Origin: Holosporaceae bacterium
GTDB taxonomy: Bacteria > Pseudomonadota > Alphaproteobacteria > UBA3830
Assembly: GCA_031288795.1 (NCBI GenBank)
Contig: JAITQS010000018.1
Span: forward strand, 1 to 34,059
DNA length: 34,059 bases
Reading direction: 5' to 3'
Both the position numbers and the translations under genes were made by a program. Below the pieces are notes generated by a model. It worked only from the letters and a program-made list of their open reading frames with translations. It searched no databases and was not told where the DNA came from. Shown here in pieces: positions 1 to 7,989 of the stretch (positions are counted from its first letter, which is position 1; every line of letters begins with the position of its first letter).

Positions 1-110
1 GATGGCCGCACCACCACATCTAAAGAACCATTCTCTTTAGAATTTCAATATGTATTTTTTATAAAAAAAAATAAAACTCTCTAGTTGAGTATCCAAGTTC
101 AGAAATACAT

Positions 111-156
111 AAAACAGAGGTCTCCTTTTCATAAATGAAGATGAGACCTCTGTTTT
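111..156. terminator. Strong hairpin, bidirectional terminator-like
   Basis: A perfect 14-bp inverted repeat (AAAACAGAGGTCTC at 111-124, its complement at 143-156) encloses an 18-nt loop that can pair further (ttca/tgaa). It starts with A-rich and ends with T-rich sequence on both strands, so it could terminate transcripts from either side. On the minus strand it lies about 290 bp past the rpe stop. The rest of 1-291 shows no supported gene. A weaker 7-bp hairpin (20-26 with 34-40) lies in front of it. Confidence 0.7.
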
Positions 157-291
157 ATTTCACTCCTGAATGAACATCGCATTGTTAAAATTACACTAAG
201 TGCGCACTTGCTCCTTTGGTCGCCTCGTGACGAACGCACACAAAAATCGGATATAGCTGGTTTCCGAGGGGTTCAATGGCTTCGCTAATGT

Positions 292-432
292 TCAGTCAGG
301 TTCTATTGCCTGTCGTATCAATGGTCTTGCGGGAGCCTTTTTTATCCAACCGTAGGCGACTTTTGTGGCCATGGTCGGATGCACCGCGCCCAAAAATAAA
401 ATCGGCTCATATTTGGGAGTTTTTTCCTTCAA
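292..432 (-). CDS. Possible small ORF or gene remnant downstream of rpe
   Basis: After the rpe stop there is an open frame of 46 codons from a TTG at 430-432 to a TGA at 292-294. It contains a segment reading FLGAVHPTMATK followed by a basic, Pro/Arg-containing tail. I do not recognise the family. There is no clear ribosome binding site before the TTG, and the frame overlaps another partly open frame on the same strand. It may therefore be a decayed gene end rather than an expressed peptide. Confidence 0.22.
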   Translation of the reverse strand: MKEKTPKYEPILFLGAVHPTMATKVAYGWIKKAPARPLIRQAIEPD

Positions 433-445
433 TTTTTTCGCTATT

Positions 446-1093
446 TCATATATTTTTTAATGCATTTAGGGTATCTGTGTAGTTGCTACTGCCGAAGAGG
501 AAAGATCCCGTTACGCAGCCACTTGCTCCCCTTTCAATGCATTTCTTTAGGGTACGGGGATTTATGCCACCGTCAACGTAGATTTTTATTGGGGGAGGGA
601 GTATTTTTTGGAGAGTGGAAATTTTTTTCAGCTGAGAGTCCAGGAATTCCTGTCCCGAACTGCCGGGATTTACGGTCATAACCAAAACGACGTCCAATAC
701 TTCAATGCAATAGGAGATTACTTCGACGGGAGTTGCAGGATTGAGTGCAATTCCAGCTTTTTTCTCTAAATTTTTTATTTTATGCAGGGTACGGTGCAGG
801 TGTTTGCACATTTCCGGATGCACCATAATCAGGTTAGCTCCGGCGTTGGCGAAATTTTCGATATGTCGATCGGGATTATCCACCATGAGATGCACATCGA
901 AGGGGAGGGGAGTCAATTTTCTGTGGGCGGCCACCGTCCGAGAGCCGAAAGTAATGGCCTCGACGTAATTTCCGTCCATTATGTCCCAGTGGATGCGGTC
1001 TGCTCCGGCGGATTCCACCGCCAGCAGTTCCTGTCCTAACCTGGTGGGATCGGCGGAAAGCATGGAGGGACAAATTATTATTGGGCTGCTCAT
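446..1093 (-). CDS. rpe: Ribulose-phosphate 3-epimerase
   Basis: This enzyme interconverts D-ribulose 5-phosphate and D-xylulose 5-phosphate in the cytosolic pentose phosphate pathway. The 215-residue length is normal for the family, which is a (beta/alpha)8 barrel. Visible signatures are HWDIMDG at 35-41, with His35 and Asp37 expected as metal or catalytic residues, DVHLMV at 66-71 (His68), the phosphate-loop NPG at 142-144, and VDGGIN at 173-178 with the second catalytic Asp174. Its ATG shares one base with the thyX stop (TAATG), so translation is probably coupled to thyX. No key residue is missing. Confidence 0.96.
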   Translation of the reverse strand: MSSPIIICPSMLSADPTRLGQELLAVESAGADRIHWDIMDGNYVEAITFGSRTVAAHRKLTPLPFDVHLMVDNPDRHIENFANAGANLIMVHPEMCKHLHRTLHKIKNLEKKAGIALNPATPVEVISYCIEVLDVVLVMTVNPGSSGQEFLDSQLKKISTLQKILPPPIKIYVDGGINPRTLKKCIERGASGCVTGSFLFGSSNYTDTLNALKNI

Positions 1094-2013
1094 TATTTAT
1101 CAATGGGAAAAATTTTTGTAAATTCCTGCCATTCCCCTTTGCTAAGTCTGCTATTTTCCTGGGATATTTTTTCGCCGCCGAGGGCTCTATTTATGAGATC
1201 GACGCAATGGCGTGGCACAGAGACGGATTCTTGCCTATAATTAACAAAAGCGTCGTAGGTATAGGGCACCCATTTTTTTACGATGTCTGATATTATGTTT
1301 GCGTAGTGCCTTATTTCGTACTGGGCATGGGAATTCGTTCTTAATTTTAAAAAATGCAGCAGATTATGCAGATCTATTTTCCAGTACATTTCCGTATAGA
1401 TGCCGACGGGCAGCACGGTGCGGGCGAGCTCTCGCGCAAGAGACTTGTTGTTCAACAGATGGGAATATTTTTCATAGGCGTCGTTGTGAACGCTTCCGAT
1501 GATATCCAATATTTCCTGAGCTTGGGCCTGATCGAAAAAAGCGTCGTCGGCTTTTCCTTGCCTATTGACCTCCGATTGTCGAGCGATTTGATCTATTTCC
1601 GGCAAGTAAAACTCGTTGCTCAGAACGGAGTATCTGGCGGAGTACTCGTTTATGTTGGCGGTACGATGCCGCACCCACTGGCGCATGACAAATATCGGAA
1701 GTTTGACGTGCAATTTAAGCTCACACATTTCAAATGGAGTGGAGTGGCCGTGCCTCATGAGATAATTTATGAGACCTTTATCTTCCTGGGTTTTTTTGGT
1801 GCCAATGCCGTAGGAAACTCTCGCCGCTTGCACAATGGAGGCGTCGGTGCCCATGTAGTCGATTACCCGAACAAATCCATGATCCAAAACCGGAATCAAT
1901 TTGTAGAGAACTTTTTCCAATTCCGGACTGGACATTCTTACGCTTTCGTTTTTGCACTTGGTTCTCAAATTTTCAATAACATCATCTGACAAATCTGCGG
2001 AGAACTTATCCAT
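1093..2013 (-). CDS. thyX: Flavin-dependent thymidylate synthase ThyX
   Basis: It makes dTMP from dUMP using methylene-tetrahydrofolate and reduced FAD, replacing the classical ThyA route. The diagnostic ThyX motif RHRTANINEYSARY lies at residues 115-128, preceded by the alphaproteobacterial-type MRQW. The length of 306 residues fits alphaproteobacterial members, which have a longer N-terminus than the minimal enzymes. The stop overlaps the rpe start by one base, which suggests a thyX-rpe transcription unit. ThyX in place of ThyA is common in Rickettsiales and related lineages. The 160-bp gap to rho upstream holds an 11-bp inverted repeat. Confidence 0.97.
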   Translation of the reverse strand: MDKFSADLSDDVIENLRTKCKNESVRMSSPELEKVLYKLIPVLDHGFVRVIDYMGTDASIVQAARVSYGIGTKKTQEDKGLINYLMRHGHSTPFEMCELKLHVKLPIFVMRQWVRHRTANINEYSARYSVLSNEFYLPEIDQIARQSEVNRQGKADDAFFDQAQAQEILDIIGSVHNDAYEKYSHLLNNKSLARELARTVLPVGIYTEMYWKIDLHNLLHFLKLRTNSHAQYEIRHYANIISDIVKKWVPYTYDAFVNYRQESVSVPRHCVDLINRALGGEKISQENSRLSKGEWQEFTKIFPIDK

Positions 2014-2065
2014 AATACCTCACTGTAACTTTCTCTTTATTAAAGGCGCGGAAGCGGGCGCTAAC

Positions 2066-2138
2066 CTAATCATTTTTTTGCATTTGCTATGTTTATATCA
2101 TGTCACATCCATTTTTATTTTATCAAGAAAATGATTAG
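2066..2138. repeat. 11-bp inverted repeat between rho and thyX
   Basis: CTAATCATTTT at 2066-2076 is perfectly complementary to AAAATGATTAG at 2128-2138, leaving a 51-nt loop. Just outside lies a smaller hairpin, CGCAA 2141-2145 with TTGCG 2152-2156. The pair is downstream of rho and upstream of thyX on the minus strand. It could be a weak rho 3' end or an element in the thyX leader. No clear U-run settles this. Confidence 0.35.
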
Positions 2139-2173
2139 CTCGCAATTTTATTTGCGGAGGTATTTTTAGATTA

Positions 2174-3430
2174 TCACTGATTCATTGTTATAAAAAAGTC
2201 TCCGTTATTTTTGGAAGTTTTCATTTTGTTTAGAAGGAATTCCATTCCGTCACAGGTTCCCATTGGTATAAGTATGCGCCGGAGTACCCACATTTTGGAC
2301 AAAATACTTTTATCCACGAGCAATTCTTCTTTGCGTGTTCCGGATTTTGTTATGTCGATGGCGGGGAATGTTCTTTTATCTGCCAATTTTCTATCCAGCA
2401 CAATTTCTGCGTTACCGGTTCCTTTGAATTCCTCGAAAATAACTTCGTCCATTTTTGAACCGGTTTCCACGAGGGCGGTTCCTATGATGGTGAGCGATCC
2501 GCCTTCCTCGATGTTGCGAGCGGCTCCGAATATTCTTTTGGGACGCTGGAGAGCGTTTGCGTCGACGCCTCCGGTGAGCACCTTTCCGGAGGATGGACAC
2601 ACTGTGTTATAAGCTCTTGCCAATCTTGTGATGGAATCCAGTAAAATGACTACATCTTTTTTATGTTCCACCAATCTTTTGGCTTTTTCTATGACCATTT
2701 CGGCCACCTGGACGTGACGGGTAGGAACTTCGTCGAAGGTGGAGCTGATTACTTCGCCGTGGACAGATCTACGCATGTCCGTAACTTCTTCCGGACGCTC
2801 ATCGATGAGAAGAACAATGAGATAGGTTTCCGGAGAATTAGCGGTTATGGCCCGGGCAATGTTCTGCAGCATGACGGTTTTTCCGGTTCTCGGCGGAGCT
2901 ACGATGAGAGCTCTTTGGCCTCTTCCCAGTGGAGAAATTATTTCAATTACTCTGGTGGTCAGATCTTTTTCTACGCCATTATCGATTTCCAGCGTGAGTT
3001 TGGAATTCGGATACAGCGGCGTAAGATCGTCGAAATTTATGCGGTGTTTGGCCACCTCGAGCGAATCTCCGTTTACGTAGTTTATCTTGGAGATGGCGAA
3101 ATAGCGCTCTCCCTCTTTGGGAGATCGAATAATTCCCTCCAATGTATCTCCGGTTTTTAGGCTATATTTCCGGATTTGGGACGGAGAAACGTATATATCG
3201 TCGGAGCCGGCCATATAATTAGCTTCCGGCGATCTTAGGAAGCCGAATCCGTCCTGGAGCACTTCCAATACGCCGTCTCCGAGAATCTCAACATCATTCT
3301 CGGCGAGCTTTTTCAGTATTGCGAACATCATGTCCTGTCGTTTTAGGGCCGCGGCATTTTCTACTTCTAGACTTTCGGCAAATGCTAAAAGTTCGGCTGG
3401 CATCTTTGTTTTTATATCTTTTAAACGCAT
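2174..3430 (-). CDS. rho: Transcription termination factor Rho
   Basis: This hexameric RNA-dependent ATPase and helicase releases transcripts at Rho-dependent terminators. The 418-residue protein has a normal length and domain order. The N-terminal helical region is followed by the cold-shock-like primary RNA-binding fold, with DGFGFLRS at 60-67. In the RecA-type core, Walker A is APPRTGKT at 178-185, [12 protein letters not shown] lies at 208-219, Walker B ends at VILLDS around 261-266, and the Q-loop [11 protein letters not shown] is near 284-294. All catalytic signatures are intact. The stop lies 160 bp from thyX, and tRNA-Phe lies upstream on the same strand. Confidence 0.98.
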   Translation of the reverse strand: MRLKDIKTKMPAELLAFAESLEVENAAALKRQDMMFAILKKLAENDVEILGDGVLEVLQDGFGFLRSPEANYMAGSDDIYVSPSQIRKYSLKTGDTLEGIIRSPKEGERYFAISKINYVNGDSLEVAKHRINFDDLTPLYPNSKLTLEIDNGVEKDLTTRVIEIISPLGRGQRALIVAPPRTGKTVMLQNIARAITANSPETYLIVLLIDERPEEVTDMRRSVHGEVISSTFDEVPTRHVQVAEMVIEKAKRLVEHKKDVVILLDSITRLARAYNTVCPSSGKVLTGGVDANALQRPKRIFGAARNIEEGGSLTIIGTALVETGSKMDEVIFEEFKGTGNAEIVLDRKLADKRTFPAIDITKSGTRKEELLVDKSILSKMWVLRRILIPMGTCDGMEFLLNKMKTSKNNGDFFITMNQ

Positions 3431-3546
3431 ATCATCTCTTTAAAAATTTTCGGATAAAACAATAGTTAACATACGCCATTACAATCAATTAATCATAAAA
3501 ATACAAACATCTACAGCCACAACAATAGGCATATTTGATTAGAAGA

Positions 3547-3622
<76 letters not shown>

Positions 3623-3639
3623 TAGCGCAGGTATCTATC

Positions 3640-3670
3640 ATCATATAAATTAATTTGGTTCCCGTGTCCA
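3640..3670 (-). promoter_or_regulatory. Candidate tRNA-Phe promoter
   Basis: On the minus strand TGGACA (3665-3670) matches the -35 consensus at five of six bases. TATGAT (3640-3645) matches the -10 consensus at five of six. The spacer is 19 bp, slightly long. Transcription would begin a few bases before the tRNA 5' end. Confidence 0.35.
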
Positions 3671-3862
3671 GCCTTTTTTTCGAAATCGTGATAGATCAGG
3701 TCAATTTAATTTTCCGTAATAATATTGCGCGTTCCAGTGGCTTAACCGAGATTTTGCGAAAAATCTGATATCTGCAGGGTTTTCCCCCGATGTTGTGACC
3801 TGCTCTTAGGCTACCGATAGCAAATGTACTGCCGAAACCGTATTCGTGTTCCGTAAGTTTTT

Positions 3863-3930
3863 GCTATTTCTTTAAAAACTACCTTTTCATTATATCTCTT
3901 TTTAGGCAAAAATTAGGAGGTCACGGGATA
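3863..3930 (+). repeat. Dispersed repeat, related to 25861-25931
   Basis: The segment around TTTAAAAACTAC (3871-3882), continuing through a CTTTTCATTA-type stretch to an AGG-GGTC-CGGG end, is similar by eye to 25861-25931. There the core TTTAAAAACTAC lies at 25869-25880. I judge similarity at roughly two thirds over about 65 bp. The other copy follows an interspersed palindromic repeat, which suggests a larger composite family. Confidence 0.4.
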
Positions 3931-3954
3931 ACAAAATTTTTATTAATATTTTTC

Positions 3955-3983
3955 TTGATTTCTATTTTTTTGTATGCTAAAAT
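3955..3983 (+). promoter_or_regulatory. Consensus-like promoter at the edge of the 14-bp inverted repeat
   Basis: TTGATT (3955-3960) and TAAAAT (3978-3983) are separated by exactly 17 bp. The predicted start near 3990 coincides with the first base of the left inverted-repeat arm. The transcript would enter a structured region with a terminator at 4116-4143, then run toward the terminase at 4504. It could drive a small RNA of about 150 nt or an attenuated leader. Confidence 0.4.
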
Positions 3984-4115
3984 TCATAGTTTGTTGGATT
4001 GATTTTTATATCCAGAAACAGTATTGTTATGAGCACAAAAAACAACTGTATTTCTTGGATCACGTTTCGCCGTTTTTGAGAAACGCCAGCTCGATTACAG
4101 ACCTTTTTTAGAGTT

Positions 4116-4143
4116 GCCCGAATAAGTCGGGTTTTGCTTTTTC
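4116..4143 (+). terminator. Rho-independent terminator-like hairpin
   Basis: CCCGA (4117-4121) pairs with TCGGG (4127-4131) around loop ATAAG. One extra G-U closing pair is possible, and a T-rich tail TTTTGCTTTTT follows. It would end a transcript from the 3955-3983 promoter after about 150 nt. No gene lies between the promoter and this hairpin. Confidence 0.55.
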
Positions 4144-4292
4144 TGCGGCCAATGGCTTATTTTCTCTTTCATTTCGAAACTGTGTCAAGCTTTCCGAAGG
4201 AAGCTTTGGGGATAAATTTCTTTCCAGTAATCAAGGAGTAGTCTTTAATCTGCAAGTGCCTATCAGTGAAAAGATCTTTATTTCCTCTTTGG

Positions 4293-4431
4293 GAGACCAT
4301 TGCCTAGAGGCTTTTTTTGGCCATCGACTTCGTCAAATCCGTTGCTCAGGTCCTCAGGTACAGGTAGTACGCTGCGGTCTTGCGCCACGTTTTTTCTCGT
4401 CCTTGCAAGAAAAATCTCATTAGGCAGTCTC
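4293..4431 (+). repeat. Interspersed palindromic repeat, copy A
   Basis: This 139-bp copy starts GAGACCATTGCCTA and ends TTAGGCAGTCTC, which are imperfect terminal inverted repeats. The core shared with the other copies reads CATCGACTT-GTCAAATCC-TTGCTCAG followed by TACAGG-AGTAC-CTG-GGTCTTGCGC. Read on the opposite strand, one frame stays open through the whole element. It lies inside the 14-bp inverted-repeat segment, just upstream of the terminase. Confidence 0.85.
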
Positions 4432-4503
4432 TTTTATCAATCCAACAAATAGAGTATCCCTCGAAAAAGTTAAGATTTAGCAAAAATATACAGGAAAAAT
4501 ACA

Positions 4504-5721
4504 ATGTCAACAAATAAAATAGAAAAAATGCCTTGGGAAAAAATCGCCAGACAAAATCAGTTGGCTCCGCTGGGCGACTGGAACGTATGGATGATCCTCG
4601 CCGGCAGAGGGTTCGGCAAAACCCGGTCCGCCGCCGAAGCGATTCGGAAATGGGCTATTAGCGGCACATACAAAAGGATCGCCTTGATTTCGAACACCAT
4701 TCAGGAAGCAAGACAGGTCATGGTGGAGGGCCAGAGCGGGATTTTATCCATATCCGCTAAAGAAGAAAATGTGGAATTTTATCCGTCGCGAAGACTGCTG
4801 CAATGGCCCAATGGCGCCATTGCCACTCTCTACGGCGCAGAACATTACGAGCACCTCAGGGGACCACAATTTGACGCCGCCTGGATAGACGAATTTGCGA
4901 AATTTCATTATCCGAAGGAGACATTTGACCAGTTATCGTTTTCGCTGCGACTGGGCTGCAATCCAAAAATAATATTGACCACCACTCCGCGTCCCCTACA
5001 ATTCATAAAAGATCTCATGAAAAGAAGTGATGTTGTCACCGTAAAAGGAACATCGCTGGAAAATTCCAATAATCTATCTCCGACGTTCCTGAAGCAGCTG
5101 GAATATCTTAGGGGAACGAGATTGGAAGCGCAGGAGATCTATGCAGAAATCGTAGATGAAAATCCCAATACGCTGTGGGCCTGGGAAGACCTGGAAAAAT
5201 GTCACCGAGATCCTCCACATTTCATGAATAACATCGTTATGGGCGTCGACCCCGCCATGACCAGCAACGGCGACAGTGACGAAACCGGCATAATTGTCGC
5301 CGGTATGGATGGATTCGGAAAAGCCTACGTTCTGGACGATCTCAGCATCTCGGCTGCTCCGGATATCTGGGCCAAACGCGTCGTGGACGCCTATCACAAA
5401 CATTCCGCTCGCCTAATCGTAGTAGAACGCAATGCCGGCGGAGATCTGCTGGAAAATCTTTTTAAATCAATTGATGCTTCCGTAAAAATAAAAACGGTTT
5501 ACGCTCATAAATCGAAAATTGCCAGAGCTGAACCCATCGTCATTCTCTACCAAAAAAAGATGATATTTCATGCACGCCAATTTCAGAAATTGGAGACTCA
5601 GATGGCCACCTACGAACCCAAATCCAAATCTCCGGATCGACTGGATGCCATGGTCTGGGCCATGACGGAGCTTTTTAGCGCATCGACTCCGAAGGCGCTG
5701 CCCCTCATCTGGAATATATAG
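4504..5721 (+). CDS. Terminase large subunit, gene transfer agent (GTA) type
   Basis: This is a DNA-packaging ATPase and nuclease related to the large terminase of alphaproteobacterial gene transfer agents and tailed phages. The 405-residue protein has Walker A GRGFGKT at 34-40, followed by a region reading MVEGQSG. LRGPQFDAAWIDEFAK (118-133) carries the Walker B acidic pair Asp129-Glu130. The coupling motif TTTPRP is at 159-164. A C-terminal RNase H-like nuclease has GVDPA (Asp249), VVERNAGGD (Glu308) and SPDRLDA (about 376-382). Every catalytic motif is present, so it does not look like a pseudogene. No portal, protease, capsid or tail gene is next to it. GTA genes are known to be scattered in Rickettsiales. 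Its start is preceded by CAGGAA. Confidence 0.9.
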   Translation: MSTNKIEKMPWEKIARQNQLAPLGDWNVWMILAGRGFGKTRSAAEAIRKWAISGTYKRIALISNTIQEARQVMVEGQSGILSISAKEENVEFYPSRRLLQWPNGAIATLYGAEHYEHLRGPQFDAAWIDEFAKFHYPKETFDQLSFSLRLGCNPKIILTTTPRPLQFIKDLMKRSDVVTVKGTSLENSNNLSPTFLKQLEYLRGTRLEAQEIYAEIVDENPNTLWAWEDLEKCHRDPPHFMNNIVMGVDPAMTSNGDSDETGIIVAGMDGFGKAYVLDDLSISAAPDIWAKRVVDAYHKHSARLIVVERNAGGDLLENLFKSIDASVKIKTVYAHKSKIARAEPIVILYQKKMIFHARQFQKLETQMATYEPKSKSPDRLDAMVWAMTELFSASTPKALPLIWNI

Positions 5722-5737
5722 CGGCAGTGCCGTCTCC

Positions 5738-5764
5738 GGACCCACCGCCACCGCTAATGGGTCC
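5738..5764. terminator. Weak hairpin between convergent genes
   Basis: GGACCC (5738-5743) pairs with GGGTCC (5759-5764) around a 15-nt loop in the 74-bp gap between the convergent terminase and patatin genes. An AT-rich tail follows but there is no clean T-run, so terminator activity is only possible. Confidence 0.3.
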
Positions 5765-5795
5765 AATATTTAATTAAAAATCTCGAAATTTGCCA

Positions 5796-7748
5796 TTACT
5801 CATTTTCATCTTCCCTAGACGAAGGACTGTACTCTGAAGATAAATGCTCCTGCGTAATAGTATTTTCAAGTTTAAGAATTGTATTTCTTCTCCTATGGTT
5901 TTTCATGTTCTGCATGTCCTGCATCATTTTCACAAAAGAGTTATAGTCTGCACTGTCTGTGATGGTTTTGTTGGCATAGGTTTTGAGAATACTGATGTTA
6001 GCTTCCGATACATCATCAGTTCCGTTGCAGATATCCATTGTTAACGAAGGATTTACTCTGAAATAGTTTAATTTTCCCGCTCTAGCCACCCCCATCAGAG
6101 ATTTGTGGGTGTATGAAGCCATTGCCTGATTCGCCACTGACGAATATTTTTTGGCCCAAAACAATTTTCCCTTGTCGGCGCAGTAATCACCGTGATCAAT
6201 GTGACTGTGGCTTCCTGTTCCAATGGAAAATAGAACTATCTTGCTATTGGGAAACAATGTTTGGGCTTCATTATAGGCTATCTCGGCGGGATTATTAGCG
6301 AATACGCCTCCGTCTATGCCTTCGTATCTACAATCATCCAATCCGATAAATACGTGCGGATTGAAATAGGTCGGAGCAGCAGTGGTAGACATCAGGGCGT
6401 CCAGCAATTTGTATTTATGGACGTTAGCGTTGTGTACGTCATCGTAATTCCTATAGAAGACAGCGTTGCCGCTCTGCTGCAGATAAAACGGGAAAAATAA
6501 TCTGGATTTTAAGGATTCTGCGCTAAAGGCGTTTTCATTGGTACCGATGAAGTCTTCGGTGGCGCGTTTTTTCAAGTCGCTTCTGTAAAGTGGTCCGGAA
6601 AAACCTCGAGTATTACTGAACCAATTTAGCGGATTCCAGCGACTCCAATTCCTGGAGAAGATTTTTTTTGCAAGAGAGCTATAATTATCCACGAAATTGC
6701 TTATTTTTCCCAATGAAAAAGCTGTCCCCACCAGAGCTCCCACCGAAGTACCGGCGATCAGATCGAATTTAAATTCTCCTCCCAATTGCTTCCGTAGATT
6801 TTTCAAAATTACCGCCGGCATTATACCGCGAACACCTCCGCCATCAACGGATAAAATTACTTTGTAGGGGCTGCGGTGGACTGGCGGAGCTAATTTATGT
6901 GGAGAAAAATCGCCGCACATGGGCGCCATATTGGGCCAACGTAAAAAATCTGATTTCTCGACATTATTGTCAAATGGATCTTCGCCGTATTCGTCGTTCG
7001 AGTACTCCTGTATAAGAGTCATACTTCGATCCTGCCCAATGTTATGCTTTGTTTTCCTGGAAAGTGCCTCATTACTAGACAGTGATCCTCTCTCCGATGC
7101 CGTCTGGGATCCTGTTTTGTCGAAAACAAGCGTTGACGATGAGGCGGAGGTGTGAGCTTTTGATAGACAATTGTTGTTCACCATGTCAAGTGACGAACAT
7201 GAAAAACTAGGGGAACTCAATGGATGATTATCAACATTGGCAAAAGGGTCGGAACTCTCTTCTGATTTTGTAGATAACAATCCCGAGAACGGCACCAACG
7301 ATGTAATAAGCAATGAAGGTAGCTGCAGCGTCGTAGATGGTGAACTGGCCAAGCTTGGCACCTGCGAAGATTTAGATGACCTGGAATCATTTACGAGGTC
7401 TTGCGTAACGCTCATATAGGAAAAACGATACAGGTTCTCATTTTCGGGTGAGTCGTCATGGTAAATCGGTGGTTTAGTATTTCCCGTTGTTTTTTCTTTC
7501 CTATCAAGCTCAGAGCCTTCCATGATCGATAACATGCTATTGGAAAGCTTGTTCTCATTCTCGGAGGTATAGGCAATGTGAATCGACGGAACCGGGAGAA
7601 AATATTTTTCTACGTCCTTTGGTAACAATTCCTGCGAAGATTTCGTAAGATTCGGAAATGTAGAGTCTTCTGTACTAGAAGAATCCCAGTAGAAAACACA
7701 TAGCATCCCGGACAAAAAAGATAAAAGTATTTTTTTAAAATAAATCAT
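5796..7748 (-). CDS. Exported patatin-like phospholipase with long Ser-rich N-terminus
   Basis: This is a predicted lipid acyl hydrolase of the patatin family (Ser-Asp dyad, phospholipase A type). I chose the ATG at 7746-7748 because GGAGG (7754-7758) lies five bases before it. An in-frame TTG four codons upstream overlaps that site. From this ATG the protein has 650 residues. A hydrophobic signal segment (about 3-20) is followed by about 270 residues of Ser/Asn-rich low-complexity sequence, then the patatin domain (about 295-560). The oxyanion motif GGGVRG is near 303-308, the nucleophile elbow GTSVG near 333-337, and the dyad Asp in DGG near 479-481. A charged, Ser/Glu-rich tail follows. 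All catalytic elements are intact. It is likely secreted and could act on host membranes, as related enzymes of intracellular bacteria do. Confidence 0.88.
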   Translation of the reverse strand: MIYFKKILLSFLSGMLCVFYWDSSSTEDSTFPNLTKSSQELLPKDVEKYFLPVPSIHIAYTSENENKLSNSMLSIMEGSELDRKEKTTGNTKPPIYHDDSPENENLYRFSYMSVTQDLVNDSRSSKSSQVPSLASSPSTTLQLPSLLITSLVPFSGLLSTKSEESSDPFANVDNHPLSSPSFSCSSLDMVNNNCLSKAHTSASSSTLVFDKTGSQTASERGSLSSNEALSRKTKHNIGQDRSMTLIQEYSNDEYGEDPFDNNVEKSDFLRWPNMAPMCGDFSPHKLAPPVHRSPYKVILSVDGGGVRGIMPAVILKNLRKQLGGEFKFDLIAGTSVGALVGTAFSLGKISNFVDNYSSLAKKIFSRNWSRWNPLNWFSNTRGFSGPLYRSDLKKRATEDFIGTNENAFSAESLKSRLFFPFYLQQSGNAVFYRNYDDVHNANVHKYKLLDALMSTTAAPTYFNPHVFIGLDDCRYEGIDGGVFANNPAEIAYNEAQTLFPNSKIVLFSIGTGSHSHIDHGDYCADKGKLFWAKKYSSVANQAMASYTHKSLMGVARAGKLNYFRVNPSLTMDICNGTDDVSEANISILKTYANKTITDSADYNSFVKMMQDMQNMKNHRRRNTILKLENTITQEHLSSEYSPSSREDENE

Positions 7749-7856
7749 GATATCCTCCAATATCTTTGTCTATAATTTTACATAAAATTCCAAACAAACG
7801 TTGATTACATTTTTAAGAAACAGTAAAAAAAATAGCCACGATATGAGACAAAAACT

Positions 7857-7954
7857 TTAGGCAATTATTAATAATTACATAATAATAGTTAAAAAAAGAT
7901 TAATTTTTTTGAATAAATTAAAAAATAATTACCGTTTGAGAAAACGTTGCCTAA
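7857..7954. repeat. Very AT-rich segment bounded by TTAGGCAA/TTGCCTAA
   Basis: TTAGGCAA (7857-7864) and TTGCCTAA (7947-7954) form an 8-bp inverted repeat. They match the terminal sequence of the interspersed palindromic repeats elsewhere in the window. The interior is almost pure A/T and shares nothing obvious with those repeats. It may be a remnant or a relative carrying the same ends, but an 8-bp match could be chance. The segment lies between polA and the first patatin. Confidence 0.35.
7925..7947 (-). terminator. Possible polA terminator
   Basis: CGTTT (7933-7937) pairs with AAACG (7942-7946) around loop GAGA. On the minus strand an AATTATTTTTTAA run follows. It lies about 45 bp past the polA stop. 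The stem is short, so strength is doubtful. Confidence 0.35.
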
Positions 7955-7989
7955 GAAGATACTTTTGCAGGGCGATCTTTTAAAAACAA

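Larger units (their letters stand above)
3990..4449. repeat. 460-bp segment bounded by perfect 14-bp inverted repeats
   Basis: TTTGTTGGATTGAT at 3990-4003 is the exact reverse complement of 4436-4449. TAG directly flanks both ends (3987-3989 and 4450-4452), as a 3-bp target duplication would. The interior has no transposase and includes a terminator and an interspersed palindromic repeat. It could be a non-autonomous insertion with a second element nested inside, or a long-range RNA helix. The inverted repeat is certain; the interpretation is not. Confidence 0.55.
3623..4503. other. Long non-coding block upstream of the terminase
   Basis: No convincing gene is visible on either strand in this stretch of about 880 bp. 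It holds the tRNA promoter, a consensus-like plus-strand promoter (3955-3983), a hairpin terminator (4116-4143), a 14-bp perfect inverted repeat closing 3990-4449, an AAGCTT-based hairpin near 4187-4207, one copy of the interspersed palindromic repeat (4293-4431), and a segment (3863-3930) resembling 25861-25931. It may be a nested mobile-element scar, a structured RNA locus, or a long terminase leader. Confidence 0.6.

Noticed and set aside
181-291. Possible transposase remnant downstream of rpe
   Set aside because: A short minus-strand frame (LNISEAIEPLGNQLYPIFV) loosely recalls transposase beta strands, but there is no DDE residue pattern or insertion-sequence end.
1354-1989. 211-codon plus-strand open frame
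   Set aside because: It is antisense to thyX, whose motif is certain. No ribosome binding site or family match.
4029-4079. 16-codon mini-ORF as a trp-type leader peptide
   Set aside because: It has only one Trp codon and no run of regulatory codons, and no amino-acid biosynthesis gene follows.
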